NCBI RefSeq assembly: GCF_002797755.1 | Contig: NZ_PGFI01000012.1 | Location: forward strand, 186,001-250,000 | Direction of reading: 5' to 3' | Source: Brevirhabdus pacifica | Lineage (GTDB): Bacteria > Pseudomonadota > Alphaproteobacteria > Rhodobacterales > Rhodobacteraceae | Length of the DNA: 64,000 nucleotides | In this document: piece after piece, positions 17,570-24,701 of the stretch | Position numbering within the stretch: position 1 is the first letter of the stretch | How the letters are laid out: every line of letters starts with the position of its first letter | Translations under genes and position numbers: made by a program | The notes under the pieces: model-generated | The model's input: only the letters and a program-made list of their open reading frames with translations | What the model was told of the DNA's origin: nothing | Databases searched by the model: none

Positions 17570-18541
17570 TCACTCCCACTCCATCTGTTCGAAGACGCGG
17601 CCGGCGTTCTTGGTTGCCAGCTCCTCGAAGGTATCGAGGCTCTTGTAGGCTTCCTGGTCGATGTAATAGGCGCCCGACAGATCGCCGCCGTTGTCGATGT
17701 GCTCGCCCACCTTCTCGCGCAGGTAAACAAGATAGTCGCGGGTGTAGCGGCGCACCTGGTCCATGTTGGTCGGATGACCGTGGCCGGGAATGACGTAAAG
17801 CGCGCCCAGCTCCTCGAACTCGGTCTCCCAGGTCTCGATCCAGTCCTTCACGATCGTATCGGGAAAGATCGGCAGCATGCGCTCGTGGAAGGCCATGTCG
17901 CCTGCGATGACCAGCTTCTGCTCGGGCAGCCAGACCTGGGTGTCACCGGGGCTGTGGGCGTGGCCGAGGTAGAGCACCTCGATGGTCATGTCGCCCATCT
18001 CGATGACCTTCTTGTCCTCGAAGGTCTCGTCGGGGCCGACGACCCGGGTGTTCTCGGCCCGCTCCTTGGCATAGCGCTGAAGCGCCTGGAGGGAGAAGTC
18101 GCCGCGCTCCTCGATCTCGTGGGCGGTATCGACATGGGCCAGGATCGGCACGCCCTGATCGGCCCAGTAGCTGTTGCCCAGGAAGGCGTGGCCCTGGCCG
18201 TTCTCGTCGATCACCAGCTTGACTGGCTGGTCGGTGATCTTGACGATCTCGTCGTGCAGCGCCTCGGCCAGCTTCCACGAGGCGCCGCCGTTGACGACCA
18301 CCACGCCGTCGCCGGTCACGATGAAACTGAGGTTGTTGTTGTGCCCGGCGTTCTCGTAGTTGCCCGGCGCGGTCTGGCCGATGGAGGTCCAGACATTGGG
18401 GATGACCTCGACCGGGGCGGAATAAAGCAGGCTGTCGGGATACTGGTCCGGGATCGACTGGTTGGCCATGACGCCGGTCGCGGCGCCGCCAAGCATCAGT
18501 GTGCCGCTGAATACTGCGGCCTTCAAATTGCGGAAATTCAT
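17570..18541 (-). CDS. Divergent MBL-fold protein, exported, with altered metal site
   Basis: 323 residues from the ATG at 18539-18541, preceded by a very strong AGGAGGAGG. The N-terminus looks like a Sec signal peptide with cleavage near residue 26. The fold is that of SoxH-like/class B-type metallo-hydrolases: the late motifs GHAHSPGD (193-200), AGDMAF (213-218) and PGHGHP (252-257) are all present. The first metal motif HxHxDH, expected after LVI at about 111, is instead ENGQGH (113-118), keeping only the last His. Two zinc ligands and the key Asp are therefore missing, so ordinary hydrolase activity is doubtful. An ATTC-N8-GAAT palindrome sits 27 bases upstream. Alone in its transcript. 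Confidence 0.85.
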   Translation of the reverse strand: MNFRNLKAAVFSGTLMLGGAATGVMANQSIPDQYPDSLLYSAPVEVIPNVWTSIGQTAPGNYENAGHNNNLSFIVTGDGVVVVNGGASWKLAEALHDEIVKITDQPVKLVIDENGQGHAFLGNSYWADQGVPILAHVDTAHEIEERGDFSLQALQRYAKERAENTRVVGPDETFEDKKVIEMGDMTIEVLYLGHAHSPGDTQVWLPEQKLVIAGDMAFHERMLPIFPDTIVKDWIETWETEFEELGALYVIPGHGHPTNMDQVRRYTRDYLVYLREKVGEHIDNGGDLSGAYYIDQEAYKSLDTFEELATKNAGRVFEQMEWE

Positions 18542-18567
18542 GCTGTCCTCCTCCTGAACGTGGCAAT

Positions 18568-18583
18568 ATTCGCATGTTTGAAT
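18568..18583. promoter_or_regulatory. ATTC-N8-GAAT operator upstream of the MBL gene (SqrR/BigR-like)
   Basis: ATTC at 18568-18571 and GAAT at 18580-18583 with exactly 8 bases between, in an AT-rich patch 27 bases before the start codon. As I recall it, ATTC-N8-GAAT is the published site of SqrR, the sulfide-responsive ArsR-family repressor of Rhodobacter, and BigR sites are similar. The position would overlap a promoter or the transcription start, fitting repression. The regulator is not in the window. Confidence 0.5.
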
Positions 18584-18836
18584 GTTTTGTCCAGCAGCTG
18601 GGTTTCCCCACAGGAAAGTCGCGGCACCGGTCCCCGCCCCTGCGCCCCCCGCGCCCCAATCTGGCTTGGGGCGGGCACCTCTCCGCCGCGCCGCGCGGAG
18701 GAGCGCCCAAAGCCGCCCGCGAGGGGGCGGAAGAACGCGCAACCCGGTTGCGCCCGCGCCCTGCCCGGGCCAGTCTGGCGCGGCATACGGCGCGCGACCG
18801 CGGGGGGCGCGGCCACAATCCGATGGGGGCAGGAAC

Positions 18837-19601
18837 ATGGCTGACGCATTGCAGGGGCGCCACGCGCTGGTGACCGGGGGCGGCACGGGGATCGGGTTGG
18901 CCATCGCGCGGGCGCTGGCCGATCACGGCGCGCAGGTCACGATCACCGGCCGCCGGGCCGAGCCGCTGGAACAGGCCGCCGCCCAGCACCCGGGCCTGCA
19001 CCCGGCAGCGATGGACGTCACCGACGAGGACGGCCTGCGCGCGGGGATCGAGGCCGCGGTCGAGGCGCGTGGCCCGGTGCAGGTCTGCGTCGCCAACGCC
19101 GGCATCGCCGAGGGCCGCAGCTTTACCCGAAATGACCTGGAGTTCTGGAACCGGATCATGGAGACCAATGTGACCGGCGCCTTCCTGACGGTGCGCGAAT
19201 GCCTGCGCTCGATGGACGGGACGGACTGGGGCCGGGTCATCGCGGTGTCGTCCATCGCGGGCCTGCGCGGGCTGAAGGGCGGCTCGGCCTACACGGCTTC
19301 GAAACACGCGGTCATCGGCATGATCCGCGCGCTCAGCGAAGAGCGGATGGGCGGCCCGATCACCTTCAACGCCCTCTGCCCCGGCTATGTGGACACGCCC
19401 ATCGTCACCCGCAACACCAGCTCCATCGCCGAGCGCGCCGGCATCTCGCAGGAAGCCGCTTTGAAGGTGATGACCGACGCCAACCGCCACGGCCGACTGC
19501 TGGAGCCCGAGGAGGTCGCCGCCGCCGCCCTGTGGCTGTGCCTGCCCGGTTCGCAATCCGTCAACGGGCAGACGATCGAGATCGCGGGCGGCCAGGTCTG
19601 A
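18837..19601 (+). CDS. Short-chain dehydrogenase/reductase
   Basis: 254-residue SDR oxidoreductase. The NAD(P) glycine motif is TGGGTGIG (residues 13-20), the NNAG-equivalent is VANAGIAEG, and the catalytic Ser-Tyr-Lys set is SSIAG with YTASKHA. The start is ATG at 18837 behind GGGGGCAGGAAC; the frame is open further upstream, but that extension is GC-rich low-quality sequence. The C-terminal SQSVNGQTIEIAGGQV is typical of classical SDRs. The substrate cannot be told. Some relatives are 3-hydroxyacyl or 3-hydroxybutyrate dehydrogenases. The acetyltransferase gene follows 170 bases later. Confidence 0.88.
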   Translation: MADALQGRHALVTGGGTGIGLAIARALADHGAQVTITGRRAEPLEQAAAQHPGLHPAAMDVTDEDGLRAGIEAAVEARGPVQVCVANAGIAEGRSFTRNDLEFWNRIMETNVTGAFLTVRECLRSMDGTDWGRVIAVSSIAGLRGLKGGSAYTASKHAVIGMIRALSEERMGGPITFNALCPGYVDTPIVTRNTSSIAERAGISQEAALKVMTDANRHGRLLEPEEVAAAALWLCLPGSQSVNGQTIEIAGGQV

Positions 19602-19771
19602 TCGGCATGCGGGTGCAGGAAACCGACGACGGGGTCGACATCATGGACGGCCCGGCAGAGCACACGGCACGCGGGCACCGGCGCGCCCTTACCAAGGGGC
19701 CGGCGCTGGCGATCCGGACGTTCCTGGGGGTGCGACCGCCGGCGGGGCCTTCCCTGTCTGGCGAAGATGCG

Positions 19772-20254
19772 ATGACGCGCGCTCCCCGCGCCGTCCGATT
19801 GCGCGGCTTTCGCGCGGGCGACGCCCCTGCCCTGCATGCCATCTTTCACCGCGCCGTGCGCGACGGCACCCGCAGCCTCTATTCCCCGGCCGAGCGCCGG
19901 GCCTGGTCGCCCGCGCCCGCGCCGCCCCCCTGGTGGGCCGGGCGGTTTCGCGGACAGATCACCGTCGTCGCCCTTCACGACGGCGCGCCTTGCGGGTTCA
20001 TGACCCTTGGTCGCGACGGGCATCTGGACTTTGCCTATGTGCTGCCGGCCTTTCATGGCACCGGCATCGCCGCCCGCTTGCATGACGAGATCCTGCGCCG
20101 CGCCCGCCGCCTTGGCCTGCGCCGGCTGGAGACAGAGGCCAGCCTGATCGGCCGGCGCTTCTTTCTCAAGCATGGCTGGAGCGAGGGGGCGCGGATCGTC
20201 CACCGCTTCGGCGACGAGACCTTGTCGGCCATGCGGATGTCGCGCGAGGTCTGA
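19772..20254 (+). CDS. GNAT-family N-acetyltransferase
   Basis: 160 residues from the ATG at 19772. The acetyl-CoA binding region is AYVLPAFHGTGIAARLHDEI (about 89-108), where the usual Q/RxxGxG/A loop appears as FHGTGIA, followed by the helix and the late RRFFLKHGWSEGARI strand that ends GNAT folds. The open frame extends upstream past other possible starts, but that sequence (for example EHTARGHRRALTKGP) lacks GNAT features, so I chose the start directly before the first core strand. The substrate is unknown. Confidence 0.78.
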   Translation: MTRAPRAVRLRGFRAGDAPALHAIFHRAVRDGTRSLYSPAERRAWSPAPAPPPWWAGRFRGQITVVALHDGAPCGFMTLGRDGHLDFAYVLPAFHGTGIAARLHDEILRRARRLGLRRLETEASLIGRRFFLKHGWSEGARIVHRFGDETLSAMRMSREV

Positions 20255-20256
20255 GC

Positions 20257-20281
20257 GGCCCCGCCCCTGACGGGGGCGGCC
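20257..20281. terminator. Bidirectional GC hairpin between convergent genes
   Basis: GGCCCCGCCCC, a TGA loop and CGGGGGCGGCC form an imperfect stem in the 32-base gap between the acetyltransferase and the C26 peptidase. There is no T run on either strand, so it is termination-like only. Confidence 0.45.
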
Positions 20282-20286
20282 CGGAC

Positions 20287-21066
20287 TCAGGCGCTTTTCA
20301 GGACAGGATGCGGACGGCGCGCCCCGGCCCAGTCGCGGGCGGCGGCGCCAAAGGCGGTGAAAAGCGGCCGCGACACCGGATCGGCGGCGGCGTTATGCTC
20401 GGGGTGCCACTGGACCGACAGGGTGAAGCCGGGGGCGTCGCGGACATACAGTGCTTCGGGCGTGCCGTCGTCGGCGGTGCCGTCGATGACGATGCGCGGC
20501 CCGGCCGTCTGAATGCCCTGCCCGTGCAGCGTGTTGGTCTGGACCTCCTCGGCGCACATTAGGCGGGCGAAGGGACCGCCGGCGGTGAATGTGACCGGGT
20601 GGCGCCGGCTGAACCGTTCGTCCAGCGACCCCTCGGTCGGCATCCGGTGGTTCTTGCGTCCCGGAAGCTCGCGGATCTCGGGGTGGAGAGAGCCGCCCAT
20701 CGCCACGTTCACCTCCTGGAACCCGCGGCAGATGCCGAGAAAGGGCTGCCCCCGCTCGACGCAGGCGCGGATCAGGGGCAAGGTGATGCCATCGCGGGCC
20801 CGGTCGAACGTGCCATGGGCCTCGGTCGCCTCCTCGCCGTATTCCTCGGGATGCACATTGGGCCGCCCGCCGGTGAAGAGAAAGCCGTCGCAGGCCTCCA
20901 TGAGCTCGTCCACGGTCATGTAAAGCGGGTCGGCGGGAATGATCAGCGGCATGCATTCGGCCACCCGCGCGATCGCTTCCGAGTTCATCGTGCTGGTGCC
21001 GTGACCGGGATAGGTATCCGCGATCATGTAGGTATTTCCGATGATGCCGACGACGGGCCTGCGCAT
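20287..21066 (-). CDS. Peptidase C26 / gamma-glutamyl-GABA hydrolase-like class I glutamine amidotransferase
   Basis: 259-residue class I amidotransferase-fold hydrolase of the PuuD/peptidase C26 group. The nucleophile C113 is in FLGICRGFQEVNV and the triad His-Glu is in SVQWHPEH (H221, E223). GGSLHPEI and the N-terminal VGIIGNTYMI are characteristic. PuuD releases GABA from gamma-glutamyl-GABA in putrescine breakdown. No other puu genes are nearby, so the natural substrate here is uncertain. The start is ATG at 21064-21066. Convergent with the acetyltransferase. Confidence 0.87.
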   Translation of the reverse strand: MRRPVVGIIGNTYMIADTYPGHGTSTMNSEAIARVAECMPLIIPADPLYMTVDELMEACDGFLFTGGRPNVHPEEYGEEATEAHGTFDRARDGITLPLIRACVERGQPFLGICRGFQEVNVAMGGSLHPEIRELPGRKNHRMPTEGSLDERFSRRHPVTFTAGGPFARLMCAEEVQTNTLHGQGIQTAGPRIVIDGTADDGTPEALYVRDAPGFTLSVQWHPEHNAAADPVSRPLFTAFGAAARDWAGARRPHPVLKSA

Positions 21067-21216
21067 GGGGACATTTCCTCGCTGTGATGCGGCGAAGATA
21101 CCGGGTTTGGCGGGGCGGGTCGAGAGGGGGGCGGGCCGAGAGGAGGCCGGCAGGTGCCGCCCCGCCCATGCGATGGGGGGCGCCCCCGTTGGCCGGGCGC
21201 GCCCCCCTTTCGCGGA

Positions 21217-21645
21217 TCAGATCTCGGCCGTCAGGCCCGCCGCCTCGATGCCGGCGGTCGCGGCCTTGGCATCGTTGCCCGAGGTGTCGCCGGTGACGCC
21301 CACGGCGCCGACGATGGCCCCCTTGCGGTCGCGCACCAGCACGCCGCCGGGCACCGGCACCAACTGGCCGCCGTAAAGTCCGTTCATGGCGTTCATGAAA
21401 TAGCCCTGCTCCTCGGCCCGCTTCATCTGGGCGGTGCCGGCCATGCCCAGCATGATCGCGCCATGGGCCTTGCCGTGGGCGATGGCAAAGCGGCCGGGTG
21501 CGGCACCGTCCTCGCGTTCGAACGCCTTCACGTGGCCGCCGGAATCCAGCACCACGATGGACAGCGGCTTCAGCTCGTCGGCGCGGCCGGCCTCAAGCGC
21601 CTTGCGGATGATGGTGCGCGCCTTGCGCAGGGTGATCTCGGTCAT
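21217..21645 (-). CDS. GlcG/HbpS-like DUF336 protein
   Basis: 142 residues from the ATG at 21643-21645. The DUF336 fold is recognised from ITLRKARTIIRKAL at the N-terminus, the glycine-rich VPVPGGVLVRDRKGAIVGAVGVTG segment (split here by about two strands) and the closing DAKAATAGIEAAGL helix. In E. coli a DUF336 gene (glcG) lies in the glycolate operon beside glcB, and the same pairing is seen here: malate synthase G lies directly upstream on the same strand, 88 bases away. Members bind haem in some species (HbpS). The function in glycolate/glyoxylate use is not established. Confidence 0.83.
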   Translation of the reverse strand: MTEITLRKARTIIRKALEAGRADELKPLSIVVLDSGGHVKAFEREDGAAPGRFAIAHGKAHGAIMLGMAGTAQMKRAEEQGYFMNAMNGLYGGQLVPVPGGVLVRDRKGAIVGAVGVTGDTSGNDAKAATAGIEAAGLTAEI

Positions 21646-21733
21646 GGAAAACTCGTGTCCTTTTGGGGTGCAACCCGGGGGGGCTGCGGAATGGGGGCGC
21701 GTGCCGACGGTCGGGGCCGGCACGCGATTAAGG

Positions 21734-23908
21734 TCAGGCGGCGCTGGACTGCGGGGTCAGCTGTGCCTTGAGCTGCAGGCGGCGCGCATGCAGCACCGGC
21801 TCGGTATAACCCGAGGGTTGCTCGCGGCCACGGAAAACCAGATCACAGGCGGCCTGGAAGGCGATGCCGTCGAAGCCGGGCGCCATGGGCCGGTAGTAGG
21901 GATCATCGGCGTTCTGACGATCCACCACGGCCGCCATCTTCTTCATGGCTTCCATCACTTGGGCCTCGCTGACGACGCCGTGGTGCAGCCAGTTGGCCAG
22001 CGCCTGGCTGGAGATGCGGCAGGTGGCGCGGTCTTCCATCAGGCCGACATCGCTGATGTCCGGCACCTTGGAGCATCCGACGCCCTGATCGATCCAGCGC
22101 ACCACATAGCCAAGGATGCCCTGGGCGTTGTTCTCGATCTCGGCGGTGATCTCCTCGTCGCTCCAGTCGCGGCTCTCGGCCAGCGGGATTTCCAGCAGGT
22201 CCTCGAGCGTGCCGCGCCGGCCCTCGGCCGCGATCTCGTCCTGGCGGGCGAAAACATCGACCCGGTGGTAATGGGTCGCGTGCAGGATGGCGGCGGTGGG
22301 CGACGGCACCCATGCGGTGTTGGCGCCGGCCTGCGGGTGGCCGATCTTGGCTTCCAGCATCTCGGCCATGCGGTCGGGCATGGCCCACATGCCCTTGCCG
22401 ATCTGCGCCTTGCCCTGAAGGCCGCACTCAAGCCCGATGTCGACGTTGCGGTCTTCGTACGAGGCGATCCAGTCGGTCGCCTTCATCTCGCCCTTGCGGA
22501 TCATCGGGCCCGCTTCCATCGAGGTGTGGATCTCGTCGCCGGTGCGGTCCAGAAAGCCGGTGTTGATGAAGGCGACCCGCGCGCGGGCGGCGGCGATGCA
22601 GGATTTCAGCGTGGCGGATGTGCGCCGCTCCTCATCCATGATGCCCAGCTTGACGGTGTTGCGGGGCAAGCCCAGCGCCTCTTCGACCCGGGTGAAGATC
22701 TCGTCGGTAAAGGCGGTTTCCTCGGGGCCGTGCAGCTTGGGCTTGACCACATAGACCGAGCCTTCGGTCGAATTGCCGCCCGAGGATTTCAGATCGTGCA
22801 TCGCGATCAGCGTGGTGCACAGCGCGTCCAGCAGCCCCTCGAAGATCTCGTTGCCCTGGGCGTCCAGCACGGCGGGGGTGGTCATCAGGTGCCCCACGTT
22901 GCGGATCAGCATCAGCGAACGCCCCTTGAGGGTCAGGGTGCCGCCGTCGGGGGCGGTGAACTCCAGGTCCTTGGCCAGAACACGCTCGAATTTCTTGCCG
23001 TTCTTCTCGACCGTCTCGGACAGGTCGCCCTGCATCAGGCCCAGCCAATTGCCATAAGCCTGCGCCTTGTCGGCACCATCGACAGCGGCGACCGAATCCT
23101 CGCAATCCATGATCGTGGTGATTGCCGATTCCAGGCGCATGTCGCAGACACCGGCCGGATCGTCCTGGCCCACGGGATTGTCGGGGTTGATGTCCAGGAT
23201 CACGTGCAGGTGGTTGTTGCGCAGCACGATCGAGGTGGGGTTGTCGCGCCCGCCCTTGTAGCCGACGAAGGCCGAGGGCACGGCCAGCGGCACCGCGCGC
23301 CCGTCCAGCGTCGCCTGCAGGCCTGCGTCGGTGATCGTGTAGGCGCTGGCATCGGCGTGGCTGCCGGCCTCGAGCGGCAGCACATCGTCAAGGAAGGCCT
23401 TGGCCCATTCGATGACCTTGGCACCGCGGGCCCGGTCATAGCCGGGCGCCGAAGGCGCCTCGCCCAGCGCGTCGGTGCCGTAAAGCGCGTCATAAAGCGA
23501 GCCGAAGCGCGCGTTGGCGGCATTCAGCGCGTAGCGGGCATTGGTGATCGGCACCACAAGCTGCGGGCCGGGGATGGTGGCAATCTCGGGATCGGTGCCC
23601 TCGGTGGTGATGGTGCAATCGGCAGGCTCGGGCACGAGGTATCCGATCTCGGTCAGGAACGCGCGGTAGGCCTCGGCGTCGTGAGGCTGGCCCTGGCGCT
23701 CCAGGTGCCAGGCGTCGATCCGGCGCTGCAACTCCTCGCGGGTCTCCAGCAGAGCGCGGTTCCGCGGGCCGAGGTCTGCCACCATGCCGGCGAGCGCCGC
23801 CCAGAACGCATCGGAATCCACCCCTGTTCCGGGCAGGGCCCGATCCTCGATCAACCCGGCGAGTTCCGAGTTCACTTGCAATCCGGCGCGCTCAACACGA
23901 TCGGGCAT
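21734..23908 (-). CDS. glcB: Malate synthase G
   Basis: 724-residue monomeric malate synthase, condensing glyoxylate and acetyl-CoA to malate. Length and domain layout match isoform G. Recognisable pieces are the [15 protein letters not shown] segment with its Mg-binding acidic residues, [53 protein letters not shown], and [20 protein letters not shown] near the C-terminus. It is the first gene of a likely two-gene unit with the GlcG-like protein. An AT-rich upstream region carries a palindrome at 24032-24048. Confidence 0.96.
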   Translation of the reverse strand: MPDRVERAGLQVNSELAGLIEDRALPGTGVDSDAFWAALAGMVADLGPRNRALLETREELQRRIDAWHLERQGQPHDAEAYRAFLTEIGYLVPEPADCTITTEGTDPEIATIPGPQLVVPITNARYALNAANARFGSLYDALYGTDALGEAPSAPGYDRARGAKVIEWAKAFLDDVLPLEAGSHADASAYTITDAGLQATLDGRAVPLAVPSAFVGYKGGRDNPTSIVLRNNHLHVILDINPDNPVGQDDPAGVCDMRLESAITTIMDCEDSVAAVDGADKAQAYGNWLGLMQGDLSETVEKNGKKFERVLAKDLEFTAPDGGTLTLKGRSLMLIRNVGHLMTTPAVLDAQGNEIFEGLLDALCTTLIAMHDLKSSGGNSTEGSVYVVKPKLHGPEETAFTDEIFTRVEEALGLPRNTVKLGIMDEERRTSATLKSCIAAARARVAFINTGFLDRTGDEIHTSMEAGPMIRKGEMKATDWIASYEDRNVDIGLECGLQGKAQIGKGMWAMPDRMAEMLEAKIGHPQAGANTAWVPSPTAAILHATHYHRVDVFARQDEIAAEGRRGTLEDLLEIPLAESRDWSDEEITAEIENNAQGILGYVVRWIDQGVGCSKVPDISDVGLMEDRATCRISSQALANWLHHGVVSEAQVMEAMKKMAAVVDRQNADDPYYRPMAPGFDGIAFQAACDLVFRGREQPSGYTEPVLHARRLQLKAQLTPQSSAA

Positions 23909-24031
23909 GGCATTCCTCCAAGAGTATCATTATTACCGAACTAAGCCGGCGTTAGCATCATTGTTGCCGGCTCGTCCAGCATGCGGTCGCATACGCCATT
24001 ATAAAATGAATCCCGGATGATCAATCGCTTT

Positions 24032-24048
24032 GGTCAAACTTTTTGACC
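24032..24048. promoter_or_regulatory. Palindromic operator candidate upstream of glcB
   Basis: GGTCAAA-CTT-TTTGACC, a perfect 7-base inverted repeat with a 3-base centre, about 125 bases before the glcB start. GntR/FadR-type regulators, which include the E. coli glycolate regulator GlcC, bind GT-N-AC type palindromes of similar size. Assignment to that family is inference; no regulator gene is adjacent. Confidence 0.5.
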
Positions 24049-24214
24049 GCATCCGACATTTCGTTTCGGCAACCCCGCGCCCGATCTCAATAAAATCAGG
24101 GACCTCTCGGTCTCCCCCGCCCGCCACCCAACGGGCCGCCGCTGTATGCCAGGCGAAAATCGGCGCGGATGCGGCACTGCGGCGCCGCACGTGCGGAAAC
24201 GATGCCGCAGACGC

Positions 24215-24247
24215 AAAAGCCCCGCCGCGAAAGATTCGCGACGGGGC
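24215..24247 (-). terminator. Rho-independent terminator of the small membrane protein gene
   Basis: On the minus strand GCCCCGTCGCGAA and TTCGCGGCGGGGC pair over 13 positions with one G-T wobble, directly followed by TTTT. It lies about 36 bases after the stop codon at 24283. Confidence 0.8.
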
Positions 24248-24282
24248 GGGATTCGGTCGTGGCCCCATGGCGGGCCGGCCGA

Positions 24283-24585
24283 TTACTCGGTGGTGGTGGC
24301 GGGCGGCTGGGTCGCCGGGGTGCCGGCGGCGGGGGCCTCGTCGGTCGTGGCGGGGGCCGCGCGCTTGTTCATCGCGGGGTCGGTGTCCGAGGGGACCGAT
24401 TGCTCGGTCGGGGCCGGGCTGCCATCGACGGCGACGCCGTCACCGGGCTCGTTGCCGGCATAGACGACCCAGACCACCAGGCCGATCAGCAGCACCGTGC
24501 TCCACAGCAGGGCGAAACCCATGCCGAAAAGCGGGCCGCGATGTTCCTTTTCCTGGCGTTTGATGTTGGTATCGGGGGCAGACAT
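24283..24585 (-). CDS. Small single-span membrane protein, unknown function
   Basis: 100 residues from the ATG at 24583-24585. A short charged cytoplasmic N-terminus (NIKRQEKEHRG), one membrane helix (about residues 21-43, FGMGFALLWSTVLLIGLVVWV) and then a disordered Pro/Ala/Thr/acidic tail to the C-terminus. It is not similar to anything I recognise. The clear terminator behind it and divergent pepN ahead argue that it is a real, independently transcribed gene. Confidence 0.68.
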   Translation of the reverse strand: MSAPDTNIKRQEKEHRGPLFGMGFALLWSTVLLIGLVVWVVYAGNEPGDGVAVDGSPAPTEQSVPSDTDPAMNKRAAPATTDEAPAAGTPATQPPATTTE

Positions 24586-24701
24586 GATGGACCTCGTTAC
24601 ATGGTGATCGCTGGGGGCGCCGGGCCGCTGTTGCACCGGCGTGCTCAGCCTCATAACGTCCGCCCAACCACGAATGTTCCCCCCGGACAGGAGAGCCGCA
24701 G

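Larger units (their letters stand above)
23909..24282. other. 374-base intergenic region upstream of malate synthase
   Basis: No gene seen. The first 150 bases beyond the glcB start are unusually AT-rich for this genome and should hold the glcB promoter; on the minus strand a TAATGATACTC run lies close to the start codon. It includes the palindrome at 24032-24048 and ends with the terminator at 24215-24247 that belongs to the small membrane protein gene. Confidence 0.6.

Noticed and set aside
15669-17648. 659-codon open frame on the plus strand across pntA
   Set aside because: Antisense shadow of pntA; no recognisable domain.
19199-19771. N-terminal extension of the acetyltransferase frame
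   Set aside because: It runs antiparallel in sense to nothing known and overlaps the SDR gene in another frame; GNAT features begin only after 19772.
21434-23944. 836-codon open frame on the plus strand across malate synthase
   Set aside because: Antisense shadow of glcB; the minus-strand protein is a clear full-length enzyme.
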